Part shown: positions 34,918-43,365 of the stretch, piece after piece
Layout: each line of letters begins with the position of its first letter
Numbering within the stretch: position 1 is the stretch's first letter
From: Plectonema radiosum NIES-515
Lineage (GTDB): Bacteria; Cyanobacteriota; Cyanobacteriia; Cyanobacteriales; Nostocaceae
Length of the DNA stretch: 64,000 bases
Assembly: GCF_025753815.1 (NCBI RefSeq)
Contig: NZ_JAOWRF010000250.1
Coordinates: 51,855-115,854 of the forward strand
Direction of reading: 5' to 3'
The notes under the pieces: model-generated
What the model was told of the DNA's origin: nothing
Seen by the model: the letters and a program-made list of their open reading frames with translations, nothing else
Databases searched by the model: none
Translations under genes and position numbers: made by a program

Positions 34918-35259
34918 GTGACAAAGTTTAAACGCAGAAAGAAGATATTGTCTAAACTTTCCATCATGTGTGGAATAACAGAACTTTCTTCTGTTGCTGA
35001 CGTTAATGAACCTACACCTAGCAAAATAGTTGCGACAAAGTTTAAACGCAGAAAGAAGATATTGTCTAAACTTTCCATCATGTGTGGGATAGCAGAACTT
35101 TCTTCTGTTGCTGAGGTTAACGAACCGACACCTAGCAAAATAGTTGCGACAAAGTTTAAGCACAGAAAGAAGACATTTTCTAAACTTTCCATCATGTGTG
35201 GGATAGCAGTACTTTCTCCTGCTGCTTTCGTTAACGAACCGACACTTAGTGCAAACATC
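34918..35259 (+). repeat. Three tandem 114-bp repeats in the signal-peptide region
   Basis: Repeat starts lie at 34918, 35032 and 35146, an exact 114-bp period (38 codons). Copies 1 and 2 are nearly identical and copy 3 is more diverged. Each encodes a basic stretch, a moderately hydrophobic stretch and NEPTPSK or NEPTLSA. Confidence 0.95.
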
Positions 35260-37221
35260 CCCTCTCAATTAGGGGTTTCTGAGAAGGTGGCTGTCAACCC
35301 AGGAGAAAATAGATGTGTCAGTGCCAATAGTTCGGAGGATAAGCTTTTTCCCGAAAATATGGTGATTAATGTTAAGACTCAATATGGAGCCAGAGGTGAT
35401 GGTGTCACAGATGATACTCAGGCAATCCTAAAAGCGATTCGGGAGAACGTGGGTACAAATAGAGTTGTCTATTTCCCTGAAGGAACTTATCTTGTGAGCG
35501 ATCGCCTAGAATGGAAAGACACGAACGGTAAATGGCAATCGCAGCTAAGGCTCCAAGGACAAAACCGCACCAAAACTATTATTCGGTTGAAGGACAATGC
35601 ACCTAGTTATAACGATCCTAGCAACCCTAGAGCATTAGTCTATACCGCATCGGGACTCTATACCACAGATGCTTACGCCGGAGGAAAGGACTATTCGGGT
35701 AAGGGAGAGGGGAACGAGGCTTTTGCAAACTACATTGAAGACCTGACCATTGACACTGGTAATAACCGTGGAGCGATCGCACTCGATTATTTAGGCAACA
35801 ACATGGGTGCGGTTCGCAATGTCACACTTCAAGGGAGAGGACTTGTCGGGCTTGAGATAACTCGAAAGTGGATTGGTCCTGCTCTGGTCAAAAACCTCGT
35901 TGTAGAAGGCTTTGATCGTGGTATTCGTATTGCCGGCGAGGTCAACGGTATGACTCTCGAACACATTAGTCTTTGCAATCAGAAAACTGTCGGTTTAGAG
36001 AATTCGGGAAATATTGTCGCAATACGAGACCTCTGGAGCAGCAATAGTGTGCCGGCGATACGTAGCACAGGCATGACGGGTCTTATAACCCTTCTTGATG
36101 CCGAGCTTTATGGCAATAATCCGTTAGTAAGTGCTATCGAGAGCAATAGCCCTATGTTTGCCCGCAATGTCAGTTCGTCAGGTTATTTGTCTGCAATTAT
36201 GCAAGATAACAAGGTCTTGCCGGAAACTACGGTCAAGGAATATACCTCAAACACTCCTTTTAGTTTGTTTACATCTTCGGCAAAGACCTCTCTCAATCTT
36301 CCAGTTGAGGAGCCTCCAAGCTTTCATGATAATAATCTCTCAAACTGGGCAAACATTGAGGATTTTGGTGCAAGAGGGAAAGCAGCAGATGGTGGCGAAG
36401 AATGGGGCGATGATACGGCTGCAATTCAAAACGCCCTTGATTCAGGAAAATCCACCGTTTACATTCCACCTGGTCGCTACTATGTGAGTGATACCTTACA
36501 CGTCAGGGGTAATGTTCGCAAAATCATTGCAACGAATGCTACGCTTTCTCCTGGTGGAAGAGCTTTTGGGGATGCAAACAATCCGAAACCATTCTTTCGG
36601 ATTGAGGATGGAACAGCACCTGATGTGACCATTGAACGTGTTGGTATCACAAATATTACTCCAGATGCCTCACCTGGATTGATTGGTTTTGAACATGCCA
36701 GTTCCCGAACACTGTTTTTGAAAGATATGGGCTGCTGCTCATGGAGAACTACCGACCAGAAGTATGTGTTTCGGAACACGCCAGGAGCCGGAAAGCTCTT
36801 TGTTGAGAATGTATCCGGAGAAACTTGGCGCTTTGAGCATCCGCAACAGGTATGGGCGCGTCAACTTAACCCTGAAGGTACTAATCAGAAGATATTCAAT
36901 AATGGCGGGAAGCTCTGGGTATTAGGTCTTAAGACCGAAGGAGGTAATGTCAACACTGTGATCCATACCAAAGGAGGTGGTGCAACCGAGTTATTGGGAG
37001 CGCTCTTGTACGTCACTCAAAGCGTGTCATCTAATGCGATCGCTTTTATCAATGACAATTCTCAGGTTACACTCTCTTATGCCACAAGAAAGTATGGAAC
37101 TAACGATTTCCAGATTCAGGTTCAAGAAACACAGGGATCTCAAAGCCGTCAACTCACTGGCGATCAGGTTTTCCAATACACTAATGGTAGTACAGTGCCG
37201 CTCTACGTAGGAGGGCAGTAA
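34918..37221 (+). CDS. Secreted double-domain pectate-lyase-like protein with triplicated N-terminus
   Basis: This paralogue of the protein at 32020 is about 767 residues long from the GTG at 34918. That start is chosen because GCGAGGTAGTTGTGACAAAG aligns with GAGGTAGTTATGATAAAG at the paralogue's start; a longer frame to 34828 runs through non-coding leader. The first 114 residues are three in-frame copies of a 38-residue segment (TKFKRRKKILSKLSIMCG...), each resembling the paralogue's signal peptide. After that, the two beta-helix modules (VINVKTQYGARGDGVTDDTQ and NIEDFGARGKAADGGEEWGD) match the paralogue closely. The duplication is recent enough for DNA similarity to remain high. It is presumably exported; which signal copy is used is unclear. 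Confidence 0.82.
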   Translation: MTKFKRRKKILSKLSIMCGITELSSVADVNEPTPSKIVATKFKRRKKILSKLSIMCGIAELSSVAEVNEPTPSKIVATKFKHRKKTFSKLSIMCGIAVLSPAAFVNEPTLSANIPSQLGVSEKVAVNPGENRCVSANSSEDKLFPENMVINVKTQYGARGDGVTDDTQAILKAIRENVGTNRVVYFPEGTYLVSDRLEWKDTNGKWQSQLRLQGQNRTKTIIRLKDNAPSYNDPSNPRALVYTASGLYTTDAYAGGKDYSGKGEGNEAFANYIEDLTIDTGNNRGAIALDYLGNNMGAVRNVTLQGRGLVGLEITRKWIGPALVKNLVVEGFDRGIRIAGEVNGMTLEHISLCNQKTVGLENSGNIVAIRDLWSSNSVPAIRSTGMTGLITLLDAELYGNNPLVSAIESNSPMFARNVSSSGYLSAIMQDNKVLPETTVKEYTSNTPFSLFTSSAKTSLNLPVEEPPSFHDNNLSNWANIEDFGARGKAADGGEEWGDDTAAIQNALDSGKSTVYIPPGRYYVSDTLHVRGNVRKIIATNATLSPGGRAFGDANNPKPFFRIEDGTAPDVTIERVGITNITPDASPGLIGFEHASSRTLFLKDMGCCSWRTTDQKYVFRNTPGAGKLFVENVSGETWRFEHPQQVWARQLNPEGTNQKIFNNGGKLWVLGLKTEGGNVNTVIHTKGGGATELLGALLYVTQSVSSNAIAFINDNSQVTLSYATRKYGTNDFQIQVQETQGSQSRQLTGDQVFQYTNGSTVPLYVGGQ

Positions 37222-37293
37222 AGGAGAAAATTAGAGGTTTGAGAGTCGTAGTTTTAATCACAAATTCTCGTTAAAAACCTCTTTCTCGCCAGT

Positions 37294-37382
37294 CTAGTAG
37301 TCTGTCAAATTCATTTTGACTGATGGGTAGTGGGAGCATCTTGCTCGCACTACCAATCAATTTAACCTTGACAGACTACTAG
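37294..37382. repeat. MITE-like inverted repeat, family D (copy 1)
   Basis: CTAGTAGTCTGTCAA (37294-37308) and TTGACAGACTACTAG (37368-37382) are perfect 15-bp terminal inverted repeats. The interior contains GTAGTGGGAGC/GCTCGCACTAC. A second copy lies at 58330-58441. Confidence 0.8.
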
Positions 37383-37400
37383 AAGACTGGAGCTACAAAC

Positions 37401-37426
37401 AAAGCCCGCGATTAGTCGCGGGCTTT
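37401..37426. terminator. Terminator-like hairpin between convergent genes
   Basis: AAAGCCCGCG (37401-37410) pairs perfectly with CGCGGGCTTT (37417-37426) across ATTAGT. It sits between the + strand pectate-lyase-like gene and the - strand glf gene and could serve either. Confidence 0.6.
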
Positions 37427-37565
37427 GAATCAGGTGCATTAAAAGCTGGGTTCTCGTGTGTAAATCCTGATTGACCTATTTGAAAACCGCTATATGCGTC
37501 AACCAAACCCTTGTAGAGACGCGAAATTTCGCGTCTCTACATTCTTTTCCACGACGTTTGTCTAT

Positions 37566-37660
37566 TAGACATAGGTGTGAAAATGAATGTAGAGACGTAG
37601 CACTTGGTAGTCTCTTGGGGTTTGGATAACGCATATAGCGGTTTTCACTTTCTATGTCTA
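37566..37660. repeat. MITE-like repeat, family B (copy 2)
   Basis: TAGACATAGGTGTGAAAATG and TTTTCACTTTCTATGTCTA are the ends. The interior is GTAGAGACGTAGC...GGATAACGCATATAG, as at 5592-5687. It ends 5 bp before the glf stop codon. A related hairpin unit (TAGAGACGCGAAATTTCGCG) lies just before it at about 37515. Confidence 0.65.
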
Positions 37661-37665
37661 TTGAC

Positions 37666-38787
37666 TCACTGCGCCACTTCTTTCTCAAACAAGCCTAATG
37701 CTCGCAGTACTGCTTGATCCATGTCGTAATACTTGTAATCTGCAAGTCGCCCTGCAAACAGTACAGTACCGTTGAGTTTCTCTATTTCTTTGAGGTAAAG
37801 GTCTAGACGCCCACGGTTATCCTCATTCAGGATGGGGTAATAGGGGTCGTTTTTCCCTGGTACATAAGCTTGGGGATATTCCATCACCAAAGTAGTTTTG
37901 GGTGAGGTTTGTCCTGACAGGTATTTCTGCTCGGTGATGCGGGTGATGTCGTAATCGTTAGGATAGTTAACTGTACCAACTTCTTGATAGTGCTCTTGAT
38001 CTAAAGTCTCAAATTGAAAGCGCAAGCTACGATAGGGCAATTCACCATACATATAATCGAAGAAGGTATCAATCGGACCAGTGCAGAGTATCCGGTTAAA
38101 CTTGATGTCGTTAATGACTTCACGGTAATCTGTGTTCAAGAGCACCTTTATGTTGGGGTGATCCAGCATTTTACCGAACATTTCGGTGTAGCCAAGCTTG
38201 GGCATAGCTTGGTAGGGGTCTTGAAAATAACGGTCATCCCGACTGATGTAGACTGGAACACGTCCTGTAACTCCCCGGTCTAGCTCTTCTGGTTTCACTC
38301 CCCACTGCTTCATGGTGTAGCGGAGAAAGACATTTTCATAAATGTAATCAGCCAGGAAGGTTAAGTCACCACTCGCGCTTTCACGCAGTTTTAGAATGGG
38401 TACTTTGACCCCAAAACCAAAGTTTTCTAGGAGTAAATTTTCTAGCTTCTCTGCATAGCGGGGTGGAAAAAGGGCGTATAGAGAATTTAGATTAAAGGGG
38501 ATGGGGACTTTTTTGCCTTCAACTACTCCTAGAACATGGTGATAGTAATGTCTCCACTCGGTAAATTGAGATAGGTAATCCCAAACTTTTTTAGATTTGG
38601 TGTGGAAGATATGGGGACCGTATTTGTGGACTAAAATTCCATGCTCGTTGTAGTAGTCGTAAGCATTGCCACCAATGTGGTTTCGCTGTTCTACAATTAG
38701 CACTCTTTGTCCTAGCTGATTAGCAATTCGTTCAGCCATAACACAAGCTGAATAGCCTGCTCCAATAATTAACCAATCAAATTTCAT
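37666..38787 (-). CDS. glf: UDP-galactopyranose mutase
   Basis: This flavoenzyme interconverts UDP-galactopyranose and UDP-galactofuranose, so the polymer of this locus probably contains Galf. The 373-residue protein is of family length. The N-terminal FAD-binding site is IIGAGYSACVMAERIA, in which the third Gly of GxGxxG is Ala. It continues with VLIVEQRNHIGGNAYD and the UGM signature YGPHIFHTKSKKVWDYLSQF. NVFLRYTMKQWGVKPEEL and RVPVYISRDDRYFQD carry substrate-contacting residues, and the C-terminus has LFAGRLADYKYYDMDQAV. It follows a glycosyltransferase gene by 6 bp, suggesting that the partner may use UDP-Galf. Confidence 0.95.
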   Translation of the reverse strand: MKFDWLIIGAGYSACVMAERIANQLGQRVLIVEQRNHIGGNAYDYYNEHGILVHKYGPHIFHTKSKKVWDYLSQFTEWRHYYHHVLGVVEGKKVPIPFNLNSLYALFPPRYAEKLENLLLENFGFGVKVPILKLRESASGDLTFLADYIYENVFLRYTMKQWGVKPEELDRGVTGRVPVYISRDDRYFQDPYQAMPKLGYTEMFGKMLDHPNIKVLLNTDYREVINDIKFNRILCTGPIDTFFDYMYGELPYRSLRFQFETLDQEHYQEVGTVNYPNDYDITRITEQKYLSGQTSPKTTLVMEYPQAYVPGKNDPYYPILNEDNRGRLDLYLKEIEKLNGTVLFAGRLADYKYYDMDQAVLRALGLFEKEVAQ

Positions 38788-38793
38788 GACTTA

Positions 38794-39774
38794 TTACTCC
38801 TTGAGGCAAAGTTGAGGATATATTTCTGGTAAATACTCTGTCATGGCAGATGTTTGAGGTCCAAATGAAAAATGTCCAGCAAACAAATTTTGAATAACAA
38901 CTATGACTCTGGACATCTCAGTACAGTCTTTACAGAGATATTCTTCATCTATACCAAGGCAACCTTCTTGAAGGGAAACTCTAAGACCACCTATTGCTTC
39001 CCAAAACTCTCTTTCAAAAAGAATGGCTCCAATACTAAACCGATGAGGTGATGCTGAGTATTTAAAAGGTTGAGAAGCAATATATTGAGCCACTTCATCA
39101 AATGGGAGGCTTTTTTCCCACAACCATTTAGCAGCTTCACCATCATAAAAAGCTTTAATTCCGTTAACTGCGTGTTTGAATTCGCCAAATTTAGCTTTGT
39201 ATTCATCATCAGCATTGATACTTCTAAGAAAGCTAATGTATGAATAGCCGTTAATGTTAAGTAAGGGGGCACAAAAGCCTGGGTTATATAAACCCTCCTT
39301 CTTGACGTATAAATATCCCTCTAATAGTTTTTCACAAAAGTTTTCGGAGATGAAAATATCTTCGTCCAATTTGTATATCCATTGGGCTTTTGTATGTTTG
39401 GCGATCGCTAGGTTTTGAACTAGTGAAACCTTGTTAGCTTTTGTGTAGAGGTAAGACCAGCCATGCTCTGCTGCCATTTGTGCTAGCGGTTCAGAATACA
39501 ATCCAGAGGAAAGGATACAGATATCAACATCTGACGGGACAAATTTAGCAATTCTACTCAAAGTTAGGGGCCAGAGAAAACTTTTGTAACCAGCAAGCAC
39601 TATCAAAAGACGTTCAGACCCTTTGCTTCTATCGATGAATGTATGAGAACCCCTAAAATTTAGCCACTGAATCAACTTTTGATTCAACTTGCGGACTACT
39701 CTAGTCATGAGCCAAAGTGGCCAATTATGCTGGTTCAGCAGCCTTTTTAATCTCACATGAAGTTTGTCTGCCAT
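38794..39774 (-). CDS. GT-A-type glycosyltransferase, family uncertain
   Basis: The 326-residue protein has a DxD-like motif in WIYKLDEDIFISENF and a fold pattern of GT-A transferases (LLIVLAGYKSFLWPLTLSRI; DVDICILSSGLYSEPLAQMA). The later HRFSIGAILFEREFWEAIGG resembles the acceptor-side segment of GT2-like enzymes. I cannot place it in a named family. It is 6 bp upstream of glf and 39 bp downstream of a GT4 gene in the same direction, so it is part of the operon and a candidate galactofuranosyltransferase. That assignment rests on adjacency only. Confidence 0.72.
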   Translation of the reverse strand: MADKLHVRLKRLLNQHNWPLWLMTRVVRKLNQKLIQWLNFRGSHTFIDRSKGSERLLIVLAGYKSFLWPLTLSRIAKFVPSDVDICILSSGLYSEPLAQMAAEHGWSYLYTKANKVSLVQNLAIAKHTKAQWIYKLDEDIFISENFCEKLLEGYLYVKKEGLYNPGFCAPLLNINGYSYISFLRSINADDEYKAKFGEFKHAVNGIKAFYDGEAAKWLWEKSLPFDEVAQYIASQPFKYSASPHRFSIGAILFEREFWEAIGGLRVSLQEGCLGIDEEYLCKDCTEMSRVIVVIQNLFAGHFSFGPQTSAMTEYLPEIYPQLCLKE

Positions 39775-39813
39775 ATTTATTTTACTGTTTTTATTGTTAT
39801 GTTTATCAAGGTC

Positions 39814-41157
39814 TTAACTGACTTTCGCAATTTCAGTTATTTGCAATTCTGTAGCCTGCTGGTATAAATGTTGATGGATTCGCTCTACGAAAGGTTGATA
39901 TACTGACTCAGGGGACAGTCTGTTAATAACGTAAGCTTGAGCTTGCTCTTCCATAAATCTGCGTTTGTCAGGGTTTGTCAGGATCTGATGTATGGCTGCG
40001 GCAAAGTCATTAGGTGTGTCTGCCAGTAAGATAGCTTTGTCTACAATTTCCTGAAGTCCCTGAGCACCAATAGTAGTTGCAACACAGGCACGACTATAAG
40101 AAAGTGCCTCTACGAGCTTAATTTTAAGACCACTACCAGCTAATAATGGGACTAGACAAACTTCAGCCACACCATATTCAGCACTGAGATCGTCAACCTT
40201 GCCAAGAAACTTCACGTTGGGAAATGTGCCTTGAATCTTTTCACCTACTGCTCCACAAACGTGCAGATTACTGTGAGGATTTAGTTCCAGAACTAAATGC
40301 CACACTTTTTCTAGAAACCACTGGAGACCATGTACATTGTGGGGGGAATCACTGCCTACGAATAAGCAGCGACCTCTTACTTGGCTGGAGGGGTAAGTCT
40401 TGCAAGTGGCAGACATTGGCATACAAATCACGTCAGACAGAGGAGCCATTTCCTTAAAGGTCTTAGCTTCTTCTGATTGAATTGCAAGCAGTATATGAGC
40501 CTTGCGGAGTTGAATTGCTTCGTTTTCCCAATCCCAGTTTGAATGACGTGAGGCTGTTCCTACTTGCTTAAAATGTGCTACTCGTTGATGAAGTACATCA
40601 TGAGTTAGTATTACTTTGACAACCGAGGTCTTCGCGGGAAGAACATCTAAGACAGAACCTAACCAAGCATAATTGGCAATTACAACGTCTGGTTTAACTC
40701 TATTAAATTCTGATTTAACAAATGCTAATTCTTCTGGAGTTGGCAGCGTATCTACAGCTTCTATCTGGTTATTATTTATGGTAGCAATTGTGTGTAACTT
40801 CTCTTGTTGTTGTCTTTTTTTTATAGCGCGGTAAATACTCTTGACAAAATTTGGTAACAGATAATTGTAGAGCAGTCGTGGTGGGACAAAAATCCAGTCC
40901 AAAAATGGTCTGAATCTCAATAAAATAAATTTAATGGGAAAATTACCGCTGGCAGACATATTAACAAATTCTCTGAAGGAAGAGGGAATGACATACCAGG
41001 GAGTTTTGCCACCAGGTGTTGAACTAATTATTGTGTATTCAATTTGAAAGCCTTTTTTGTGTAAGTAGCGTATGAAGTCCAGCAGATATGCAGTGCCACC
41101 AAAGTGGCTATATGGTGGAGTTCTACTAATTATTTGGATCTTTAAAGATTTATGCAT
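39814..41157 (-). CDS. GT4-like glycosyltransferase
   Basis: The 447-residue GT-B protein begins IQIISRTPPYSHFGGTAYLL, with the glycine loop of the acceptor domain. Its middle includes VKVILTHDVLHQRVAHFKQ. The donor domain carries RCLFVGSDSPHNVHGLQWFL and VCLVPLLAGSGLKIKLVEAL, which is the alternative GT4 donor motif (GSGLKxKxVEAL) of a common subgroup. Sugar specificity is unknown. It precedes the GT-A gene by 39 bp and lies 37 bp after the GT2 gene. Confidence 0.85.
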   Translation of the reverse strand: MHKSLKIQIISRTPPYSHFGGTAYLLDFIRYLHKKGFQIEYTIISSTPGGKTPWYVIPSSFREFVNMSASGNFPIKFILLRFRPFLDWIFVPPRLLYNYLLPNFVKSIYRAIKKRQQQEKLHTIATINNNQIEAVDTLPTPEELAFVKSEFNRVKPDVVIANYAWLGSVLDVLPAKTSVVKVILTHDVLHQRVAHFKQVGTASRHSNWDWENEAIQLRKAHILLAIQSEEAKTFKEMAPLSDVICMPMSATCKTYPSSQVRGRCLFVGSDSPHNVHGLQWFLEKVWHLVLELNPHSNLHVCGAVGEKIQGTFPNVKFLGKVDDLSAEYGVAEVCLVPLLAGSGLKIKLVEALSYSRACVATTIGAQGLQEIVDKAILLADTPNDFAAAIHQILTNPDKRRFMEEQAQAYVINRLSPESVYQPFVERIHQHLYQQATELQITEIAKVS

Positions 41158-41194
41158 ATCTAGTTTTTTACTCTTTTAAGGTTACTTACAGGTA

Positions 41195-42049
41195 TTAAGT
41201 TTTTGAAGCTAAATTCAGCGCTTGAAAAAGCCTAAGTTTAACGTTTGGTAGTAACTTATCAGGATTATTTAAAAAATACTTACAGCTTTGCCAAAGTTTG
41301 GTATTATATAATTGGTATTTAAAAGTTATTTGGCACTTTTGAAATAAAGGTAATTTTTGTCTATACGCTTTTAATAATTGTTCTGCGCGGAAGCCACTTT
41401 GTCCGCTTTTTATATCATTGACGGTTTTAGTACCCTCAATTTGCTGATAATTTCCCCAAGTTTCATCTACATAGTTTACTTTTGCAGATTGGACTGCTTT
41501 AAGTAAAAAATCTAAGTCCATTAGATAGTGTTCATCAACTTTGTAGAGTCCGATATTTTGATGTAGTGAAGTGTGGTAAAAATAAGCTGACGGATTCATG
41601 GGATGAGGATTTACTTTAAAACCTAAAAGTAGGTCTGTCAGTTTTAGCTTGGCTGGTTTATTGATATACATAAGGTTATGATTATCATCCCAAATTTTAC
41701 AATTACCAACTAGCAGGCTTGGTTCTGGTAGAGTTTTAAATATGTCTGATACCCGATTTAAAACATTTAGTTCATAATAATCATCAACATTGAGGATTGC
41801 TAAAATTTCTCCTTTTGCCATTGCAATTCCCTTGTTCATTGCATCAGACTGTCCCTTATCTTTTTCACATATCCAACGGATATGTGAAAAATTTTCTACA
41901 TATTGTTTGATGATTTCTACAGTGCGGTCTGTTGAACCACCATCTACAATTATGTGTTCAACGTCAGGGCAGTTTTGTTCAATGACAACCTTGATGCAGG
42001 CTTCAATGAATCTTTCTCCGTTGTAAACTGGTGTGATGATGCTGATCAT
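41195..42049 (-). CDS. GT2 glycosyltransferase
   Basis: The 284-residue GT-A enzyme begins MISIITPVYNGERFIEACIK. It shows the first acidic motif in HIIVDGGSTDRTVEIIK, a KGQSDAMNKGIAMAKGEIL helix and the DxD-type motif in AILNVDDYYELN. This is the compact GT2 group common in O-antigen loci (WcaA-like). It lies between the LbH acyltransferase and a GT4 gene, all on the same strand. Donor sugar is unknown. Confidence 0.9.
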   Translation of the reverse strand: MISIITPVYNGERFIEACIKVVIEQNCPDVEHIIVDGGSTDRTVEIIKQYVENFSHIRWICEKDKGQSDAMNKGIAMAKGEILAILNVDDYYELNVLNRVSDIFKTLPEPSLLVGNCKIWDDNHNLMYINKPAKLKLTDLLLGFKVNPHPMNPSAYFYHTSLHQNIGLYKVDEHYLMDLDFLLKAVQSAKVNYVDETWGNYQQIEGTKTVNDIKSGQSGFRAEQLLKAYRQKLPLFQKCQITFKYQLYNTKLWQSCKYFLNNPDKLLPNVKLRLFQALNLASKT

Positions 42050-42143
42050 AGTGTTGTTTACCTAAGATAATGGACGCTTTATTAATAATTTAGAAATTTA
42101 CTCCTTTCATCTGTATAATATTAGTTATGGTAATTTAATATTT

Positions 42144-42686
42144 TTATACAAACCAAATTGCCCCTTGGTTTCCCAATGTATACTCTAGATTTTCATTCCG
42201 TTTGCCGATAGGCTTTGCAGGAACACCGCCAACAATCGTATGTGGTTCAACTGATTTTGTAACGACTGCTCCTGCTGCGACAATAGAGCCTTTGCCAACA
42301 GTTACTCCTGGCAAAATAACAGAGCGACAACTAATCCAGGCGTAATCTTCAATCACAACAGGACTTGACTCAATTCCGAAATTGGAACACTGTGGATCGT
42401 GTTGCATTGTCCAGATCATGACCTCAGAGGAAAAGTTGACGTTGTTACCAATTTGTAAACCTCCTCGTCCATCTAAAGTGCAGTTATGTCCGATTGTTGT
42501 TTTTGTTCCGATTGTTATGTTATGCGGGTCACGTATCTCGGCACCCATATAAATAAGACTTCCAGCGCCCAATTTCATTCCCCATGACCGGATAAGGTGA
42601 TGCCTAATGGTTTGTGAAGGAAATCTCATGAGACAATATGAGAGCAAAAATTTCAACCCAGCTTTCATTTCATTGAATTTACTCAT
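42144..42686 (-). CDS. Left-handed beta-helix acyltransferase (WcaF/WbbJ-like)
   Basis: The protein has about 180 residues from the ATG at 42686; a GTG frame to 42728 adds an unconvincing tail. Hexapeptide repeats run through the second half (ITIGTKTTIGHNCTLDGRGG; LQIGNNVNFSSEVMIWTMQH; VVIEDYAWISCRSVILPGVT; VGKGSIVAAGAVVTKSVEPH). The ending IVGGVPAKPIGKR is typical of sugar O-acetyltransferases. It probably acetylates a sugar of the repeat unit with acetyl-CoA. The catalytic His is likely in MQHDP. It lies 94 bp upstream of the GT2 gene. Confidence 0.88.
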   Translation of the reverse strand: MSKFNEMKAGLKFLLSYCLMRFPSQTIRHHLIRSWGMKLGAGSLIYMGAEIRDPHNITIGTKTTIGHNCTLDGRGGLQIGNNVNFSSEVMIWTMQHDPQCSNFGIESSPVVIEDYAWISCRSVILPGVTVGKGSIVAAGAVVTKSVEPHTIVGGVPAKPIGKRNENLEYTLGNQGAIWFV

Positions 42687-42963
42687 AGCAAATTTTGAAT
42701 GACAGAACAGCTTTGTTACTTTATACACTTTCTGTTAACTAAAACCGGATAAATACTGAAAAAATGCACTTAAGTTTGTAATGTTGACGGTATAACTCTT
42801 ATGTATCGCGGAACTTGTAGTTTTGATGGATATTCCAATCGGGCGATCGCTCGACATTTTTAACTCAGGTGTAGATGCACCTGCCATTCCAGGCTAGAGG
42901 AGGTTTTTGACGCTGGCGATCGCTGATAGCATAGAGTTGAAGTTTTTAATAGAAACATTCGGC

Positions 42964-43170
42964 ATGAAGTTTAAGGCAATTGTTCACCAAGCTGAAGAAG
43001 GTGGATATTGGGCGGAGGTTCCTGCTCTACCTGGTTGTATTACTGAGGGTGATACTTGGGAAGAGTTAATGGCTAATCTCAAGGATGCGATTGAAGGATG
43101 GCTTGAGGTCGTTAATAGACCTAGAAAAAGAAAATTAAATATGCGTTGTCCAAAACCCCAACAGACGTAG
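42964..43170 (+). CDS. HicB-like antitoxin domain protein with MITE-derived tail
   Basis: From the ATG at 42964 the protein has 68 residues. The first 50 are a typical partial RNase-H-like HicB domain (KFKAIVHQAEEGGYWAEVP, LPGCITEGDTWEELMANL, AIEGWLEVV). In hicAB pairs this antitoxin neutralises the HicA mRNA interferase, but no HicA-like frame is seen on either side. From about 43116 the DNA matches family B repeats (TAGACCTAG, then AAATTAAATATGCGTTGTCC), so the last 17 residues and the stop come from the repeat. It may be a solitary HicB or a broken remnant. It is the only + strand gene in this part of the locus. Confidence 0.65.
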   Translation: MKFKAIVHQAEEGGYWAEVPALPGCITEGDTWEELMANLKDAIEGWLEVVNRPRKRKLNMRCPKPQQT

Positions 43171-43188
43171 CACAGAATAGTCTCTACG
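43116..43188. repeat. MITE-like repeat, family B (inverted, truncated)
   Basis: TAGACCTAGAAAAAGAAAAT and AAATATGCGTTGTCCAAAAC match the reverse complement of the right half of 5592-5687. A nearly identical block (AATATGCATTGTCCAAAACC) is at 61007-61062. No matching second end is found. Confidence 0.55.
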
Positions 43189-43204
43189 CTGAAGAAGATT
43201 TGTA

Positions 43205-43360
43205 ATAAAAAGCGATCGCCCACCTCTAAATCAACACGAATAAGCTAATTTTCGTTCCTGTTTCTCTAAAATCTGGCGATACAAATCAAGGTATCGCTGT
43301 GCCTGAAGTTCTAGGGTGTACTCTGAGAGAGCGATCGCTTGACAATTTTGACTGGTACGT
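43205..43360 (-). pseudogene. Relic of a glycosyltransferase 3' end (copy 1)
   Basis: On the - strand the frame reads QNCQAIALSEYTLELQAQRY then LDLYRQILEKQERKLAYS and a stop, like the last 40 residues of a GT4 enzyme. No upstream domain is attached. The same segment recurs at 44345-44500 and 52245-52370. Confidence 0.6.
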
Positions 43361-43365
43361 AGATT

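Noticed and set aside
34900..35268. Two repetitive frames on the - strand opposite the triplicated segment
   Set aside because: Their repeats only mirror the 114-bp repeats of the + strand gene, whose paralogue supports the + strand reading.
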